Part shown: positions 41,042-50,372 of the stretch, piece after piece
Layout of the letters: every line of letters starts with the position of its first letter
Position numbering within the stretch: the first letter of the stretch is position 1
Source of the DNA: Bacillota bacterium
GTDB taxonomy: Bacteria > Bacillota > Clostridia > Peptostreptococcales > Anaerovoracaceae
Reading direction: 5' to 3'
Assembly (NCBI GenBank): GCA_025361765.1
Contig: JANYJS010000087.1
Coordinates: 1-59,180, forward strand
DNA length: 59,180 nt
Translations under genes and position numbers: made by a program
Notes under the pieces: generated by a model
What the model was told of the DNA's origin: nothing
What the model saw: only the letters and a program-made list of their open reading frames with translations
Database searches by the model: none

Positions 41042-41572
41042 TTAGTATTTTGGTTCAAGAAGGCCAAATCTGCCGTCTTTTCTCTTATAGACTATATTGG
41101 CCTTGGCCGTTTCCGGATTCAGAAATACAAAAAAGTTGTGCTCTAAAAGCTCCATCTGCATGACTGCCTCTTCAGCTTCCATAGGTTCAATGTCAAATTT
41201 CTTGCTTCTGACAATCTCAATCTCAGTCTCATCTGTATCTTTGTCCTCTGGCAGGTCATTGAACATCACTTCAACATGCTCTTTATGCTTTTTTTGAAGC
41301 TTGGTTTTAAATCTGGACATTTGAGAGGAAAGCTTCTCAACGACGCGATCCACAGCATTATAAATATCCGTGGCCGTCTCTTCCGCTCTAAAGATGGTTC
41401 CTTTAGCATTGATTGTAGCTTCCATGGTTTGTCTTTCCTTGATCATGACCAAAGTCACATTCGCGGTGATATCATCTGAGAAATATCTGCCCAATCTTTC
41501 AAATTTCTTTTCGATGGAATCCTTGAGGTGATCACTTGCGTTAAAATTCTTGCTTGCAATTATAACTTTCAT
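41042..41572 (-). CDS. hpf: Ribosome hibernation promoting factor, long form
   Basis: 176 residues. The N-terminal S30AE domain (about 1-100; VIIASKNFNASDHLKDSIEK, FGRYFSDDITANVTLVM) is joined by an acidic linker to a C-terminal dimerisation domain (about 120-176; RSKKFDIEPMEAEEAVMQME, GLLEPKY end). It drives formation of 100S ribosomes in stationary phase. ATG 41572 has GGGGGAAAG before it. It is monocistronic with a strong terminator. Confidence 0.95.
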   Translation of the reverse strand: MKVIIASKNFNASDHLKDSIEKKFERLGRYFSDDITANVTLVMIKERQTMEATINAKGTIFRAEETATDIYNAVDRVVEKLSSQMSRFKTKLQKKHKEHVEVMFNDLPEDKDTDETEIEIVRSKKFDIEPMEAEEAVMQMELLEHNFFVFLNPETAKANIVYKRKDGRFGLLEPKY

Positions 41573-42138
41573 CAATCTTTCCCCCTTCAATAGCTTAATC
41601 AAACTGTCTTTGTTTAAAGCGATAACTTCTTGATTTTATTATATTCTATTTTATCGGAATTTTCCTTTTTTTTCAGCAAATTATTATGCACGATAATTCA
41701 TCAGTCATAAAAGTGCTTTATTCGTTTTAGAGATTCGACAGGCTCTAACCCTTGTTATTTGACTGCATTTTCGAACTGTTGATAGTGTGGATAAGTCTGT
41801 GCATAATTGAAAAATCAACGCTTCGTATGTGGATAGTTTTATGCGGCAATCTGTATGCATTTTAATTCATCAATAAGTATGTTTTTTGACTAAATCAATC
41901 ATTTTTAAACATTTATACGGCTGTATATTTATTCATTTGTTAATCAAAGGAAATTGTCGAATAGGTTCTGAATGGTCTCGACAATCCTGTGGATAAGTCT
42001 GTTGTTGAGCCTAATAAATGAGACTGTTTGCCAAAACTCTTCGGAAGCTTGCGTTGCCCGGCTGACCTGGTCTTTGACCCCACACCCGCCTATAGGTAAA
42101 ATATAGTTCCTATAGGACTTACTTCTAAGCTGCGCCAT
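41573..42138. other. AT-rich region with DnaA-box-like motifs
   Basis: Between hpf and the comF region. Five DnaA-box-like 9-mers (three perfect TTATNCACA matches) lie at about 41684, 41786, 41799, 41828 and 41988. The first part is hpf's upstream control region. Nothing else is recognised except a weak short ORF on the minus strand at 41944-42138. Confidence 0.4.
41944..42138 (-). CDS. Possible small hypothetical protein
   Basis: 64 residues from ATG 42138. AAAGGGTGAT precedes it by 4 bases. The composition (QLRSKSYRNYILPIGG, then helical QASEEFWQTVSF and IVETIQNLFDNF) is plausible for a small protein, but no family is recognised. It overlaps one DnaA-box-like motif. It could be spurious. 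Confidence 0.3.
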   Translation of the reverse strand: MAQLRSKSYRNYILPIGGCGVKDQVSRATQASEEFWQTVSFIRLNNRLIHRIVETIQNLFDNFL

Positions 42139-42238
42139 GATCATCACCCTTTGAGGAGTGACTTACGTGGGTTCTTTCGCCCGCAACTGGCTTGAACTTT
42201 CAACCACAGACCCGGGCAACGCAAACATCCGAAGGCGC

Positions 42239-43093
42239 TTACTTTTCATTTACGCCTGCAGCAAAGGTAAACACGTAGATTTCTTTTGCTCCCGCGGCGA
42301 GCAGAACCTCAGCGCAGGCGTCCACGGTGCTGCCTGTGGTGAAAATATCATCGACAATGAGTATGGATTTGTCTTTAACCAGTTCTTTAGCTTTTTTACC
42401 TAGTGCAAAAGCGTTCTGCATATTTCGCCTGCGCTCTCTGGGCCTGAGTTGGTTCATCGGTTCCGTGTCCTTAGTCCTAACGAGCAAGGAATCACTGTAA
42501 GTCCAGTTCATAGCGGCGGCGAGATTCTTCCCTATTAAGGATGCTTGATTGTACCCTCTTTCCCTGAGTTTAAGCTTATGAATCGGTACTGGTATTATAT
42601 AATGGATATCAAGATTTTCAAAGCCAATTCTATCCTGCATGATTTCTGCCAGTTTTCTGCCCATGTAGCCTTTGCCATGATACTTCAGCTGGTGAATGAG
42701 CTGTCTTTCCAGTTCGCCATATTGAACGCAGCAAAATCCCTGTTTGAAATGATGTTTGACATAACTGCAGTCTATACAAATTTCTGATTCATACCAGTCC
42801 TGAAGCATTTTCCCGCACTTCGTGCAGCCCTTTTGATTCACCCAGGCGATCTTTTCCGTGCAAGATTTGCAAAGCGAATAAAGTTCATGATCAAATATTG
42901 GCTCCCCGCAACAAATACAGTAAATATTTGCTGGGTACACCAAATCCATAAATGCTTTTTTGAGTCTCCCAAAGACTGGTTTGAGCTTAGTCAAATTTGC
43001 CTGTATCATGGTCAGCTTCGTCCCCATCATAGTCAGCTTCGTCCCCATCATAGTCAGCTTCGTCCCCATCATAGTCAGCTTGGTCCGCATCAT
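42239..43093 (-). CDS. comF: ComF-family phosphoribosyltransferase-like protein
   Basis: 284 residues. The zinc-finger-like N-terminal half has CICCGE, CKSC, CTKCGK and CIDC; the PRTase-like half has GRKLAEIMQDRI, PVPIHKLKLRERGYNQASLI and the PRPP-type loop ILIVDDIFTTGST. ComF proteins aid natural competence and DNA repair. Its first ~28 residues come from a 21-bp tandem repeat (MMGTKLT units) and look dispensable. Start overlaps the recD2 stop (ATGA). Confidence 0.88.
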   Translation of the reverse strand: MMRTKLTMMGTKLTMMGTKLTMMGTKLTMIQANLTKLKPVFGRLKKAFMDLVYPANIYCICCGEPIFDHELYSLCKSCTEKIAWVNQKGCTKCGKMLQDWYESEICIDCSYVKHHFKQGFCCVQYGELERQLIHQLKYHGKGYMGRKLAEIMQDRIGFENLDIHYIIPVPIHKLKLRERGYNQASLIGKNLAAAMNWTYSDSLLVRTKDTEPMNQLRPRERRRNMQNAFALGKKAKELVKDKSILIVDDIFTTGSTVDACAEVLLAAGAKEIYVFTFAAGVNEK

Positions 43094-43094
43094 A
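43003..43094. repeat. 21-bp tandem repeat within comF start
   Basis: Three full copies of TCCCCATCATAGTCAGCTTCG (43021, 43042, 43063) plus partial ones on each side. Being a multiple of three it adds MMGTKLT heptads to the protein without a frame change. Confidence 0.9.
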
Positions 43095-45303
43095 TTAGGA
43101 ATTTGCGCAGTCTGGCGGCCAGTCCCGAATACCGTTCTATGATGCTATTATTATCCACCATTTCTTCCATGACTTTTTCAGAACCTACCAGAACTACTGC
43201 TTGCTTGGCTCTGGTCACTGCCGTATAAAGCAGGTTTCGCGTGGATAGCATGGCAGGGAATCTGGCGAGGGGCATGACTATAACTGGAAATTCGCTGCCC
43301 TGGCTTTTGTGTACCGTCATGGCATAGGCCAGCTCGATCTCATCCATAGCAGTGAAATCATAGCGCACAAATTTGGTTTCCTCATAGACGACGGTAATGA
43401 CATTATGCTCAAGGTCAATAGAATGAATAAATCCAACGTCGCCATTGAAAACCCCTTGGCCTGTCTGAAAATCATCCTGTCTTTTCCATTCCAGCTGATA
43501 ATTGTTTTTGATCTGCATGACCTTATCCCCTTCTCTGAAAACCCTCTCTTTGAGCTGTTTCTCAGCAAGATTGGAGGAAGGCGGATTCAGCACCCGCTGG
43601 AGTTCCTTATTGAGATGGATGCTTCCGAGCAAATTGTCTTTCTGCCTCACCGGCGTCAGCACCTGGATATCCCTGATCGGATCACAGTCCGTGAAATAAT
43701 CTGGTAGACGTTTGGCACAAAGGCCAATGATGGTATTCATAATGTCATGTTTTCCGCTTTTCTTCAAAAGAAAGAAATCTTTGTCCTTTTCGTTGCAATA
43801 GGGATACTCCCCTTTGTAGATGCGATGAGCATTGACAACGATCAGGCTCTCTCTTGCCTGCCTGAAAATTTCAGTCAATTTGACGGCATGTATGAGTTCA
43901 CTATCTAAAATATCACGAAGAACATTGCCGGCACCCACAGGCGGAAGCTGATCTGCGTCGCCCACTATAATCAGACGCGTTCCTGGCTTTATGGCTTTTA
44001 GAAGACCGTTCATCAGCAGAATATCCACCATTGATGCCTCGTCAATGATAATGACATCATAGTAAAGGGGATTTTCCTCGTTTCTGCCATAGCGCATTTT
44101 GTTCTCGCCCTCAGAAAAATAGCACTCCAGAAGTCTGTGAATCGTGCTGGCTGCATATCCGGAGGTTTCGGTAATCCGCTTAGCCGCTCTACCCGTCGGA
44201 GCAGCGATCGCAGTCTGAAGGCCACTGTAATCAAAGACTTTCATGATGGTGTTGATAATGGTCGTTTTGCCGGTTCCAGGCCCCCCTGTAATGACGCAGA
44301 CGCCATTCTTAGCAGCCGAAACGACGGCTTCTCTCTGATTGTCCGCAAGGATCTTGCCCGTCTGATTTTCCGTTATTGAAATGAGTTCGTCAATATTTGC
44401 CTTGATGAGTTTCAAAGTCGCGTTGTTCAAGGCCACCAGATTTTTGCAGACATTCTGCTCCGCAGCGTAATAAGGCATTAGGAACACCACGGATCTGTTT
44501 TCCAGGTTTTCGATCTGAAGCTCGCCGCTAAAAGTCATCTGGGTAACTACGTCGCTTACCGCATCGATGGAAACCTCAAGCAGCTCCGCTGTTCTTTCGC
44601 AAAAAAGCTTGTGAGGCAAATAGGTGTGGCCCTCATTAACACTGATGTTCAGAACATAAAGTGCACCGCTGGCGATTCTATATTCGTCATCTCTGCTCAT
44701 GCCCATCTTCTCTGCAATTACATCCGCTTTGCGAAAACCTATGCCATCAACATCTTCCACCAGCTTATAGGGGTTCTCCTGCACTACGCGAATGGCATCG
44801 GCGCCATAGGTTTTGTAAAGTCTCATAGCGCTGGCCGGAGTGATGTCGTATTGTTGAAAGAAAAGGATGACTTCCGCTGGTTCGCGGTGGGCTTTGAAAG
44901 CCTCAGCAATGGCCACTGCCTTGATATGGCCGATCCCTTCGATTTCCGTCAGCCTTTCCGGCTCATGTTCTATGATCGTGAAGGTTTCTTCACCGAACCT
45001 ACTGACGATATTAAGGGCCGTCTTTTGGCCGATCCCTTTTAAAAGGCCTGAAGATAGAAAATCGGCGATGCCATCCCGGCTCGTCGGCATAATTTCACTT
45101 GATTCGGTGAAGCTGAACTGCTCGCCATAAGAGGCATGTGTCTTCCATTCGCCCTTTAGGAGGAAAACCTTTCCCTTATGGACTGTTGGCAAAGCGCCAA
45201 CGGCAGTGAAAATCTCCTCGCCTTCCGAAACAACGGCAACGGTATAACCATTGTCGTCGTTATGATAGATGACTTCTTGAATTGTGGCCTTTTTTTCTTC
45301 CAT
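43090..45303 (-). CDS. recD2: RecD2-type ATP-dependent helicase
   Basis: 737 residues, an SF1B 5'-3' helicase. An N-terminal region (about 1-320) with ERLTEIEGIGHIKAVAIAEA and NPYKLVEDVDGIGFRKAD (helix-hairpin-helix), Walker A ITGGPGTGKTTIIN, Walker B VIIIDEASMVD, and motif GDADQLPPVGAG, then the C-terminal AMTVHKSQGSEFP and LYTAVTRAK. It works in DNA repair without RecBC. ATG 45303 follows GGGGAGC. A repetitive AT-rich stretch lies upstream. It overlaps comF by 4 bases. Confidence 0.95.
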   Translation of the reverse strand: MEEKKATIQEVIYHNDDNGYTVAVVSEGEEIFTAVGALPTVHKGKVFLLKGEWKTHASYGEQFSFTESSEIMPTSRDGIADFLSSGLLKGIGQKTALNIVSRFGEETFTIIEHEPERLTEIEGIGHIKAVAIAEAFKAHREPAEVILFFQQYDITPASAMRLYKTYGADAIRVVQENPYKLVEDVDGIGFRKADVIAEKMGMSRDDEYRIASGALYVLNISVNEGHTYLPHKLFCERTAELLEVSIDAVSDVVTQMTFSGELQIENLENRSVVFLMPYYAAEQNVCKNLVALNNATLKLIKANIDELISITENQTGKILADNQREAVVSAAKNGVCVITGGPGTGKTTIINTIMKVFDYSGLQTAIAAPTGRAAKRITETSGYAASTIHRLLECYFSEGENKMRYGRNEENPLYYDVIIIDEASMVDILLMNGLLKAIKPGTRLIIVGDADQLPPVGAGNVLRDILDSELIHAVKLTEIFRQARESLIVVNAHRIYKGEYPYCNEKDKDFFLLKKSGKHDIMNTIIGLCAKRLPDYFTDCDPIRDIQVLTPVRQKDNLLGSIHLNKELQRVLNPPSSNLAEKQLKERVFREGDKVMQIKNNYQLEWKRQDDFQTGQGVFNGDVGFIHSIDLEHNVITVVYEETKFVRYDFTAMDEIELAYAMTVHKSQGSEFPVIVMPLARFPAMLSTRNLLYTAVTRAKQAVVLVGSEKVMEEMVDNNSIIERYSGLAARLRKFLI

Positions 45304-45392
45304 TATAGCTCCCCTAGTTTGTGCGAGTTTATGATCCTTTGTGCTCATTTATGATTGTCTATGCAGTTTATGATCATTTATGATCGTCTAGG

Positions 45393-46940
45393 CTATTTTA
45401 TGTTGTGTAGTTTGAATTCCGATGCCTTGGCCATAAGAAGGTCCGTCTCGTTATCCAAGGGAAAAAGCTGGACATGATCAAGAAGGAAAAACAGAACTTT
45501 GCCTACATTGGCGCCTTTGGCAACGCCAGCTTTTATCAGGTCGTTGCCGTTGACAGCAAGATCCGCCAGAAAAACCGGCTCCTTATTGGCTAGTATTTCG
45601 TCAAGCCATGCCTGCCTAATTTGGGCTGCGTCGCCGGATTTTATTAAGGTCTGAGCGTTAACATCGGCCCTTGATTTTGCTGCAGGCCAGACTGTAGCTG
45701 CGTCGCTGGATTTTATAGCTGGCTCAACTTTGGCGGCGCGGGGTTTAACAGCAAGCTGAGCCGCGGCGGCGCTGGAATTCATAACGAGCGCCTGTTGGTT
45801 TATGACTTCTTCAGTAAAATAGTAGTTTTCAAAACCATTGCGGCTTATAAACTTCTTAAGCGCCTCCTTGCTCTGAATAAGCGGAAGGTCAGCCACCAGA
45901 TATTTTATACTTTTCAGTTTGGTTTTAGTCAAATTGTCGAATTTGAGTCGATCTATGGCTTTCATAACTTTTTCTGTGTCGAAACAGAGAAAAAGCAGGG
46001 AAAGCCTCAAATCTCTTTCTCTATTGCTGCTGTCTATAACATCTATCAACGCCAAAAGTTTTTGTTTTTCATCTCCTTCTATGGTGCGGAAGGGTTCTCC
46101 CAAAATATAGGGAAATAAGCCTAGATTTAAACAAAGCGCCAGGCTTTTTGCTGGATTTGTTGAAATCATGGTTTTTTCAAATTCTTCTCTTATTCTCTCC
46201 ACGCTAATCATGGCAAGCAGTTCTGCCTTGGACTTCATGGCAAGCTGAGATGCTTTGTCGATTTCAAAGTTCAGCTGGCCGGCAAATCTGACAGCTCTGA
46301 GAATTCTTAAGGCATCTTCTTTAAAGCGTTCAAAGGGGTCTCCAACAGTCCTGATCAACTTTTTTGCCAGGTCTTCCTGTCCTTTGAAGGGATCCTTGAG
46401 GCCCCTTGTGGGGCTGAAGGCCATGGCGTTCATAGTGAAATCTCTGCGTTTCAAATCTTCTTCAAGGTTCGGGGTAAAGTCTACGTGGCAAGGCCTTCTG
46501 CAGTCTTCGTAGGGGCCATCTTTTCTATATGTGGCAACGTCTATTGTCATGCCCTCATGAAAGACCTTGACGATGCCGAATTTGATTCCGGTCTTGGCGG
46601 CACGCGGAAACAGGCTCATGATGGTTTCCGCGGATGCGCTGGTGGCCAGGTCCCAGTCATATGGCGCCCTGCCCAGCAGCGCATCCCTGACGCTTCCGCC
46701 TACGGCGTAAGCGTCGTGCCCAGCCTCTTCTATGCGGTCCATGACCTCCCGGGCCGCCTTGGCAATCTCTATGGCGGCCCCAGCTGGGACCGTTTTTGCC
46801 GTCTGAATGACGACACCGGTTTCTGCCCCTTTTTCCGTCTGACGGTCGACCCCAGTTTCGGCCCCTTTTTCAATCTGTTGATCGGCCCCTGCTCGAACCT
46901 CTTCCGCGGCCCCAGCTTGGCCCTCATTTATCTTCTTCAT
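45393..46940 (-). CDS. cca: CCA tRNA nucleotidyltransferase with repeat insertions
   Basis: 515 residues. The catalytic head has AYAVGGSVRDALLGRAPYDW and DLATSASAET, then ATYRKDGPYEDCRRP, LKRRDFTMNAMAF and EDALRILRAVRFAG. It adds or repairs the 3' CCA of tRNAs. Residues about 8-45 contain 12-residue repeats (EKGAETGV) from a 36-bp array, and about 380-440 is another Ala/Lys/Ser-rich stretch (SSAAAAQLAVKP). Both are unusual for the family. ATG 46940 begins 2 bases before the yhaM stop boundary. Confidence 0.93.
   Translation of the reverse strand: MKKINEGQAGAAEEVRAGADQQIEKGAETGVDRQTEKGAETGVVIQTAKTVPAGAAIEIAKAAREVMDRIEEAGHDAYAVGGSVRDALLGRAPYDWDLATSASAETIMSLFPRAAKTGIKFGIVKVFHEGMTIDVATYRKDGPYEDCRRPCHVDFTPNLEEDLKRRDFTMNAMAFSPTRGLKDPFKGQEDLAKKLIRTVGDPFERFKEDALRILRAVRFAGQLNFEIDKASQLAMKSKAELLAMISVERIREEFEKTMISTNPAKSLALCLNLGLFPYILGEPFRTIEGDEKQKLLALIDVIDSSNRERDLRLSLLFLCFDTEKVMKAIDRLKFDNLTKTKLKSIKYLVADLPLIQSKEALKKFISRNGFENYYFTEEVINQQALVMNSSAAAAQLAVKPRAAKVEPAIKSSDAATVWPAAKSRADVNAQTLIKSGDAAQIRQAWLDEILANKEPVFLADLAVNGNDLIKAGVAKGANVGKVLFFLLDHVQLFPLDNETDLLMAKASEFKLHNIK
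46801..46908. repeat. 36-bp imperfect repeat inside cca
   Basis: Units GTCTGA..GCCCCTTTTTCC at 46801-46836 and 46837-46872, with a further diverged copy after. It encodes the repeated EKGAETGV segment of the tRNA nucleotidyltransferase N-terminus in frame. Confidence 0.75.
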
Positions 46941-46941
46941 T

Positions 46942-47907
46942 TTAGAATCCCGAAGGCTTGTACAGCCTTCTATTATCCATAGTCCAGATGCGCTCTGAAA
47001 ATTCTCCTGGTTCAGTCGGCAGCAAAGCTTCTTCCATATCATAAATCTTAGCATCAATCATATCCAGATAATGAAGGATTTCAGCTTCCGGAAACAGAGG
47101 CTTTTTAGGGCTGCCATATTCTGCTTCATAGTGGTGGGAAATCATCATATGCTCGAGCATGATGGCCTTTTCATCGCTGATGCCAAGCTCAAGGGCCAGC
47201 CTGTCAATAACCTTGACGCCTTGGATCAGATGCCCCAGAAGCTGGCCTTCAAAAGTATAACTGGATACAATGCCCTGTTCATTGGCATCCATTTCATTCA
47301 GCTTTTCGATATCATGCATAATCACGCCGGTCATCAAAAGATCCCTGTTTAAATTGCCATAGACCTGGCAGACCTTCTGCGCCACCTCAAGCATCCTCTT
47401 CACATGATAAAGAAGGCCAGCCATTTCTGCATGGTGATTCTTGGAAGCCGCCGGATAATACATGAGCTTGACCGCATTGTCGTCAAGAAGTCTGGTGCAG
47501 ACCATCTGAAAATCCTTGTCCTTCATTTTCTCAACGCAGTCTCTGATATAGGCCATCATCTCTGCCGCTGGCTCTGGAGCCGCTTTAACGAAGTCAACTA
47601 AATCAAGAACTTCCGTCGCTAAAGGCTTTCTCAGTTTTATGACCTTGAGCTGCTTCATGCCGTTCCATTCAGTGATGGCGGCACGAATTTTGATGATATC
47701 CCCATCTTTTATGCCTTCAAAGCTCTGGATTTCAGGTTCGGTGATGTCCCATTTCTTTCCCGTGACGTCACCTGTTTTATCCCCTAAAACCACATCCAGA
47801 TACTGTTTTTTATTTGCCCCAACTTTTATGGCAAAACTTTTTACCATAAAAAAGTCTTCAATCTCCTCATCTATCATTCTGAAATCTGTAACAAAGATTT
47901 TTTTCAA
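46942..47907 (-). CDS. yhaM: 3'-5' exoribonuclease YhaM
   Basis: 321 residues. An OB-fold (about 15-95; FMVKSFAIKVGANKKQYLDV) precedes an HD-domain (about 150-300) with HAEMAGLLYHVKRM, GVIMHDIEKL and MISHHYEAEYGSP. YhaM trims RNA and DNA 3' ends. TTG 47907 follows GGAGGTAAATCAA. A TTGACA-TAGATT promoter lies 180-210 bases upstream. It is followed at once by cca. Confidence 0.93.
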   Translation of the reverse strand: MKKIFVTDFRMIDEEIEDFFMVKSFAIKVGANKKQYLDVVLGDKTGDVTGKKWDITEPEIQSFEGIKDGDIIKIRAAITEWNGMKQLKVIKLRKPLATEVLDLVDFVKAAPEPAAEMMAYIRDCVEKMKDKDFQMVCTRLLDDNAVKLMYYPAASKNHHAEMAGLLYHVKRMLEVAQKVCQVYGNLNRDLLMTGVIMHDIEKLNEMDANEQGIVSSYTFEGQLLGHLIQGVKVIDRLALELGISDEKAIMLEHMMISHHYEAEYGSPKKPLFPEAEILHYLDMIDAKIYDMEEALLPTEPGEFSERIWTMDNRRLYKPSGF

Positions 47908-48351
47908 TTGATTTACCTCCTAAGGTGAATTTATCGGCTAATTATAGGCCTAATGACTGTGGTTGCCTGTTTCCTTTGTTTGTTTTTTGGGGTCATCTTA
48001 TTATTGTTGATCGCCAGGTAACTCACTTTTTTCATTATATAACAACAGAGCTCCTTACCGCAATAAAAGTTGGCCTGTTCGCTTTACAATCTATCATAAT
48101 TTCCATTATTTGTCAATTTTCAGCTATCGGATATTTCTATAGCATTTTTCAGCTTTTTTAGTATATAATTACGGTGGTTAAGCTGTCATGAAAATGGTAA
48201 TTATTCAATCTAACAATCAATATCTTCTATAATTTATTTTGCAAAATATTTTTCTATAGTATGAAACTTTTAGGTAAAATCCACGTCTATATTTAAGTAG
48301 TGCCTTAATCCGCGTAAGCGTTTAGCGGGCGCATAATTGGAGTTGAGTGAT
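47908..48351. other. Divergent promoter region between yhaM and nadE
   Basis: This 444-base gap separates the minus-strand operon from the plus-strand genes. It contains a minus-strand sigma-A promoter (48088-48116). A TATAAT on the plus strand near 48164 lacks a good -35. No ORF or riboswitch was recognised. Confidence 0.5.
48088..48116 (-). promoter_or_regulatory. Sigma-A promoter of yhaM-cca-recD2-comF
   Basis: Minus strand TTGACA (48111-48116), 17 bases, TAGATT (48088-48093), about 180 bases before yhaM. It could drive the whole repair/RNA unit. Confidence 0.72.
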
Positions 48352-50358
48352 ATGAATAAAATCGGCTTGGTCAGAACTGCCTGTGTTACCCCCAAAATTA
48401 AAATCGCAAACCCAGAATATAATGCGGGGGAAATCCTCGCCTGCCTCAAGGAGGCTGACGAAAACGGCGCTGGCATCGTCCTTTTCCCCGAGCTTTGCAT
48501 TACCGGATATACCTGTGCCGATCTGTTCTACCAGGAATTTCTCTATAAAAAAGCCATGCAAAATCTGAAAATCATTGCCGAGGAAACCCGAAAGTGTAGA
48601 GCCCTTGCCATTGTCGGCTTTTATATGAAGGTTGAAAATAATTATTATAACTGCGCCGCCCTCATGCAAGGCGGCCTCATCAAAGGCATCGTGCCAAAGA
48701 TGTTCATGCCTAACGCCAAAGAATTTTATGAGGCCCGCTGGTTTGCATCAGGCATCAAAATTGCCAATGATATGAACAGCGTCCGTCTTTTTGACTATGA
48801 CATCCCCTTTGGTCATTTGATTTTTAATGACTCAGAAAATGATTTAAAGCTGGGCATTGAGATTTGCGAGGACCTATGGGTGCCCATTTCTCCGGGAGCA
48901 CATCTTGCTCTTAACGGTGCTCAGATCATTTTCAACCCCTCCGCCAGCAATGAAATGGTGGGAAAAGCTGATTACCGCAGAAATTTGGTGCTCCAAGAAA
49001 GCGCCAAAAGCATATGTGGCTATGTCTACGCTTCTTCTGGCGTTCATGAGTCCACAACCGACCTGGTTTTTGGGGGAGATGCCCTGATCGCTGAGAATGG
49101 AACCCTCATCGCCGAGGGAAAGCGCTTCTCAAGAGAAAATACCATCACTTATGGCGACATCGATTATGAGCGGATCAAATTTGAAAGAACCTATGGCCAA
49201 AATTTTGAAGAATGCACATCGGCCTATAGCAGCAGATATTTATTCACCGAGGTGGCATTAAGCCCAATTCGGGTGCTCGATGCGGATTCGGATGCCTTGA
49301 TGAGAAGCTATCCGAAGAATCCTTTTGTACCGAACAACATAAATACCGTCAACGACCGCTGCAAAGAAATCTTCAGCATACAGACCGCTGGGCTTGCCAA
49401 AAGGCTGGAGCATACCCGCACCGAAAAAGTCATTGTAGGCATTTCCGGTGGTCTTGACTCCACTCTAACACTACTGGTCTGTATCGAAACCTTTAAACTG
49501 CTCAAAAAAGATCCAAAGAACATTGTAGCTATAACCATGCCAGGTTTTGGCACCACAGGCAAAACCTACGCCAATGCCATGACCATCATGTCCCTACTAG
49601 GAGCAGATGTTCGAGAAATCTCTATTAAAGACTCCGTCCTACAGCACTTCAAAGACATTGGCCACGATCCTTCCGTTCATGATATTACCTATGAAAACGC
49701 CCAGGCCAGAGAACGCACCCAAATTCTCATGGATGTTGCCAATAAGGAGCACGGTCTCGTTGTGGGCACCGGAGATCTTTCAGAAATAGCCTTAGGCTGG
49801 AGCACCTACAACGGGGATCACATGTCCATGTACAGCGTCAACGCCAGCATTCCCAAGACTTTGGTTCGGTTTGTCATCAAATGGGTCATGGAAAACAGAC
49901 TCAGCGGACCAGATGCGGATCCAAATTTTAGCAAGGATAATGCTCTTCTTAAAACTACACTCCAGGCCATAATGGATACGCCCATATCTCCAGAACTATT
50001 ACCCCCGGATCGAGACGATCAGATTCTCCAAATGACGGAAGATATGGTTGGCCCCTATATTCTTCATGACTTTTTTATTTTCTATACCATACGCTATGGA
50101 ATGTCGCCGGGCAAACTGCTGTTTATTGCTAAAACGGCCTTTGCCAATGATTACACTGAAGAGACCATCAAAAAATGGCTTACGCTTTTTTATAGAAGAT
50201 TTTTCTCCCAGCAATTCAAAAGAAGCTGTCTTCCCGATGGCCCAAAGGTAGGCTCGGTTAGTCTGTCTCCAAGGGGAGACTGGCGCATGCCCAGCGATGC
50301 CGATTCTTATGCCTGGCTTGAGGAGTTGAAAGGAGCGGGATTCAAATCGAACCTTTAA
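48352..50358 (+). CDS. nadE: Glutamine-dependent NAD+ synthetase NadE
   Basis: 668 residues. The N-terminal nitrilase-type glutaminase domain has LFPELCITGYTCADLFYQ (Glu), KMFMPNAKEFYEARWF and IEICEDLWVPISP (Cys). The C-terminal synthetase domain has VGISGGLDSTLTLLV, AITMPGFGTTGKTYA and VVGTGDLSEIALGW. It makes NAD from deamido-NAD, ATP and glutamine. ATG 48352 is preferred over TTG 48337. No operon partner is evident upstream; it precedes the ABC genes by 14 bases. Confidence 0.96.
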   Translation: MNKIGLVRTACVTPKIKIANPEYNAGEILACLKEADENGAGIVLFPELCITGYTCADLFYQEFLYKKAMQNLKIIAEETRKCRALAIVGFYMKVENNYYNCAALMQGGLIKGIVPKMFMPNAKEFYEARWFASGIKIANDMNSVRLFDYDIPFGHLIFNDSENDLKLGIEICEDLWVPISPGAHLALNGAQIIFNPSASNEMVGKADYRRNLVLQESAKSICGYVYASSGVHESTTDLVFGGDALIAENGTLIAEGKRFSRENTITYGDIDYERIKFERTYGQNFEECTSAYSSRYLFTEVALSPIRVLDADSDALMRSYPKNPFVPNNINTVNDRCKEIFSIQTAGLAKRLEHTRTEKVIVGISGGLDSTLTLLVCIETFKLLKKDPKNIVAITMPGFGTTGKTYANAMTIMSLLGADVREISIKDSVLQHFKDIGHDPSVHDITYENAQARERTQILMDVANKEHGLVVGTGDLSEIALGWSTYNGDHMSMYSVNASIPKTLVRFVIKWVMENRLSGPDADPNFSKDNALLKTTLQAIMDTPISPELLPPDRDDQILQMTEDMVGPYILHDFFIFYTIRYGMSPGKLLFIAKTAFANDYTEETIKKWLTLFYRRFFSQQFKRSCLPDGPKVGSVSLSPRGDWRMPSDADSYAWLEELKGAGFKSNL

Positions 50359-50372
50359 AATCATTAAAACCC

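Noticed and set aside
41684-41996. Chromosomal origin oriC
   Set aside because: No dnaA, dnaN, rpmH or recF nearby and no divergent gene orientation here; listed only as a box cluster.
41944-42147. 67-codon frame starting at GTG 42147
   Set aside because: If a gene at all, the ATG at 42138 with AAAGGGTGAT fits better, so only that version is listed, with low confidence.
43003-43094. Possible CRISPR-like array
   Set aside because: The units are directly adjacent without unique spacers and lie inside a coding sequence.
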